A stretch of 8,233 bases of DNA from Ahrensia sp. (GTDB taxonomy: Bacteria > Pseudomonadota > Alphaproteobacteria > Rhizobiales > Rhizobiaceae), in the NCBI GenBank assembly GCA_003233475.1, contig QILU01000018.1, positions 1 through 8,233 of the forward strand, given 5' to 3'. The notes under the pieces were generated by a model, which saw only the letters and a list, made by a program, of their open reading frames with translations, was not told the DNA's origin and made no database searches. Made by a program: the position numbers and the translations under genes. Positions 7,338 through 8,233 of the stretch are shown in pieces. Position 1 is the stretch's first letter, and each line of letters begins with the position of its first letter.

Positions 7338-7877
7338 ATGGCCACCCCCCATGATGTCAACGAATTCTGGGCAAATGCCGGCCCCGCTAAATGGTGGAAA
7401 AAGGATGCGGATTTTGATGCCAAAATTTTGGACCGATTTGGTGAAACCCTTTCACAAGCTGCAGCCGGTAAGTTGGGCCAATGGACAAGTACCCCGGATG
7501 ACACCCTGGCATTAATTTTGGTGCTGGATCAGTTTTCCCGCAACCTTTATCGTAACGACGCAAAAGCCTATGCTCAGGATGCGGCCTGCCAGGCCATTGT
7601 TAAAACCGCCATAAGTGTTGGTGATGACCGCAAAATGCGAACTGACATTGGTTCTTTTTGCTACCTCCCCTTAATGCATTCCGAAAACCTGGAAGATCAG
7701 AAATCCTGTGTCGCAGAATTTGAACGCTTGAACTTGGAAGACAACTTGAAATCAGCAATTGAACATCTGGAAATTATCGAAAAATTTGGCCGTTTTCCCC
7801 ATCGCAACCCGGTATTGGGTCGAACAACTACGGCTAAAGAGCAGATATTCCTCGAATCAGGCGGTTTTTCCGGTTAA
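7338..7877 (+). CDS. DUF924 family protein
   Basis: A 179-residue soluble protein of the DUF924 family, a helical repeat-like family common in proteobacteria and without an assigned reaction. Recognisable family segments are DVNEFWANAGPAKWWKKD (6-23), LILVLDQFSRNLYRND (59-74), CYLPLMHSENLEDQ (108-121), and the C-terminal FGRFPHRNPVLGR with a final FLESGGFSG. Length and both ends agree with a complete family member. The start is supported by AAGAGG (7325-7330), 7 bases before the ATG, the clearest ribosome-binding site in the window together with that of the next gene. It is transcribed divergently from the tusA-like gene across about 98 bases. No signal peptide or membrane segment is seen. 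The function remains unknown; nothing in the neighbourhood settles it. Confidence 0.9.
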   Translation: MATPHDVNEFWANAGPAKWWKKDADFDAKILDRFGETLSQAAAGKLGQWTSTPDDTLALILVLDQFSRNLYRNDAKAYAQDAACQAIVKTAISVGDDRKMRTDIGSFCYLPLMHSENLEDQKSCVAEFERLNLEDNLKSAIEHLEIIEKFGRFPHRNPVLGRTTTAKEQIFLESGGFSG

Positions 7878-8117
7878 TCAAGCCTTAACCCAACCTTCAA
7901 GTCATGGGGCAATTTCCAATAAAATCTTAAACGAATTGCGCGCATAATAAGCCAACACCCGCATATAACTGTGTTTTTTTATCTTCCCTGCGCAGTTGGC
8001 AACCTGGAAATTCGCCACCTCATGTTTGAGAACATCCTTCCCTCAAAGCTACTGGGCCCTCTTGTGCCCGGGTTTGCTCGCAATCGGTGGGGAACGCCCA
8101 TCGACAGGGGGTTTACT
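7878..8117. other. Intergenic region between the DUF924 gene and the putative flippase gene
   Basis: About 240 bases with no convincing gene on either strand. It contains a weak terminator candidate (7954-7980), the 8-base palindrome TGCGCGCA (7936-7943) and, at its right end, the ribosome-binding site AGGGGG (8106-8111). The frame of the downstream gene stays open leftwards to 7923, so a longer N-terminus is possible. A minus-strand open frame at 7979-8200 has no family-like features and runs into the flippase start, so I treat it as a shadow. Confidence 0.5.
7954..7980 (+). terminator. Weak rho-independent terminator candidate after the DUF924 gene
   Basis: AACAC (7954-7958) can pair with GTGTT (7971-7975) around a 12-base loop and is followed directly by a T run to 7980. 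The position, about 80 bases after the DUF924 stop, is right, but a 5-base stem with few GC pairs is weak. It may be fortuitous. Confidence 0.25.
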
Positions 8118-8233
8118 ATGGCGGATGCCGTGGTGGCGGGTAAAGATGAGAAGTCCCGCGCCCTTCGCACGGCTCTCATTGCATTTTCAATTCGTATCAT
8201 CAGCGCATTTATTGCCTACGTTTCTCAAGTGCT
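8118..8233 (+). CDS. Putative oligosaccharide flippase (Wzx-like), N-terminal fragment cut by window edge
   Basis: Only the first 38 codons are present. A short hydrophilic start (MADAVVAGKDEKSRALR) leads into an amphipathic to hydrophobic stretch, TALIAFSIRIISAFIAYVSQ (18-37). This resembles the first membrane segment of polysaccharide-export flippases of the MATE/MOP superfamily, where a motif like SxxxxFxSQV is common. Such proteins turn lipid-linked glycan units across the inner membrane, which would suit the glycosyltransferase genes at 1-4757. The ATG was chosen for the strong AGGGGG (8106-8111), 6 bases upstream. The same frame is open upstream with an ATG at 8022, so a longer protein is possible. 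With so little sequence, another polytopic membrane protein cannot be excluded. Confidence 0.5.
   Translation, partial: MADAVVAGKDEKSRALRTALIAFSIRIISAFIAYVSQV

Noticed and set aside
7979..8200. Minus-strand open frame of 73 codons at the right end
   Set aside because: No family-like features, rich in Arg/Ser as expected for a shadow frame, and it overlaps the flippase start on the plus strand.

Overview
The window reads as chromosomal DNA of a Gram-negative bacterium, most likely an alphaproteobacterium. The evidence is a short S11 carboxypeptidase gene overlapping a CobW-type GTPase gene, a free-standing TusA, a DUF924 gene and a polysaccharide glycosyltransferase block. GC content is moderate and looks even throughout. 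I see no rRNA, tRNA, CRISPR array or insertion sequence. Genus-level placement is not possible from the sequence alone.

Bases 1-4757 hold four glycosyltransferase genes on the plus strand, in alternating order: a MurG/GT28-like protein (its 5' end cut by the window edge), a GT4 protein, a second MurG/GT28-like protein and a second GT4 protein. Junctions are 4-base and 11-base overlaps and a 29-base gap, so the block is almost certainly one operon. It probably makes an exopolysaccharide or other surface glycan. The third gene is broken by a +1 frameshift at a G-rich stretch (about 3105-3113), exactly where its N-terminal and C-terminal domains meet.

Bases 4863-7000 hold a secreted D,D-carboxypeptidase (serine peptidase S11, DacA-like) whose stop overlaps the GTG start of a COG0523/CobW P-loop GTPase with a CxCC motif and a histidine cluster. 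The GTPase carries TKSG where the guanine-recognition motif should read N/TKxD. Its stop overlaps by 4 bases the stop of a convergent minus-strand tusA-like gene.

A short divergent region (7240-7337) separates tusA from a plus-strand DUF924 gene. After a 240-base gap, the window ends inside the start of a membrane protein whose first 38 residues resemble the N-terminus of oligosaccharide flippases (Wzx type). If so, it may export the glycan made by the upstream glycosyltransferases, with general cell-envelope, metal and sulfur genes lying in between.

No clearly novel defence or mobile system is visible. The points most worth a second look are the domain-boundary frameshift, the altered G4 motif of the GTPase and the alternating glycosyltransferase pairs.
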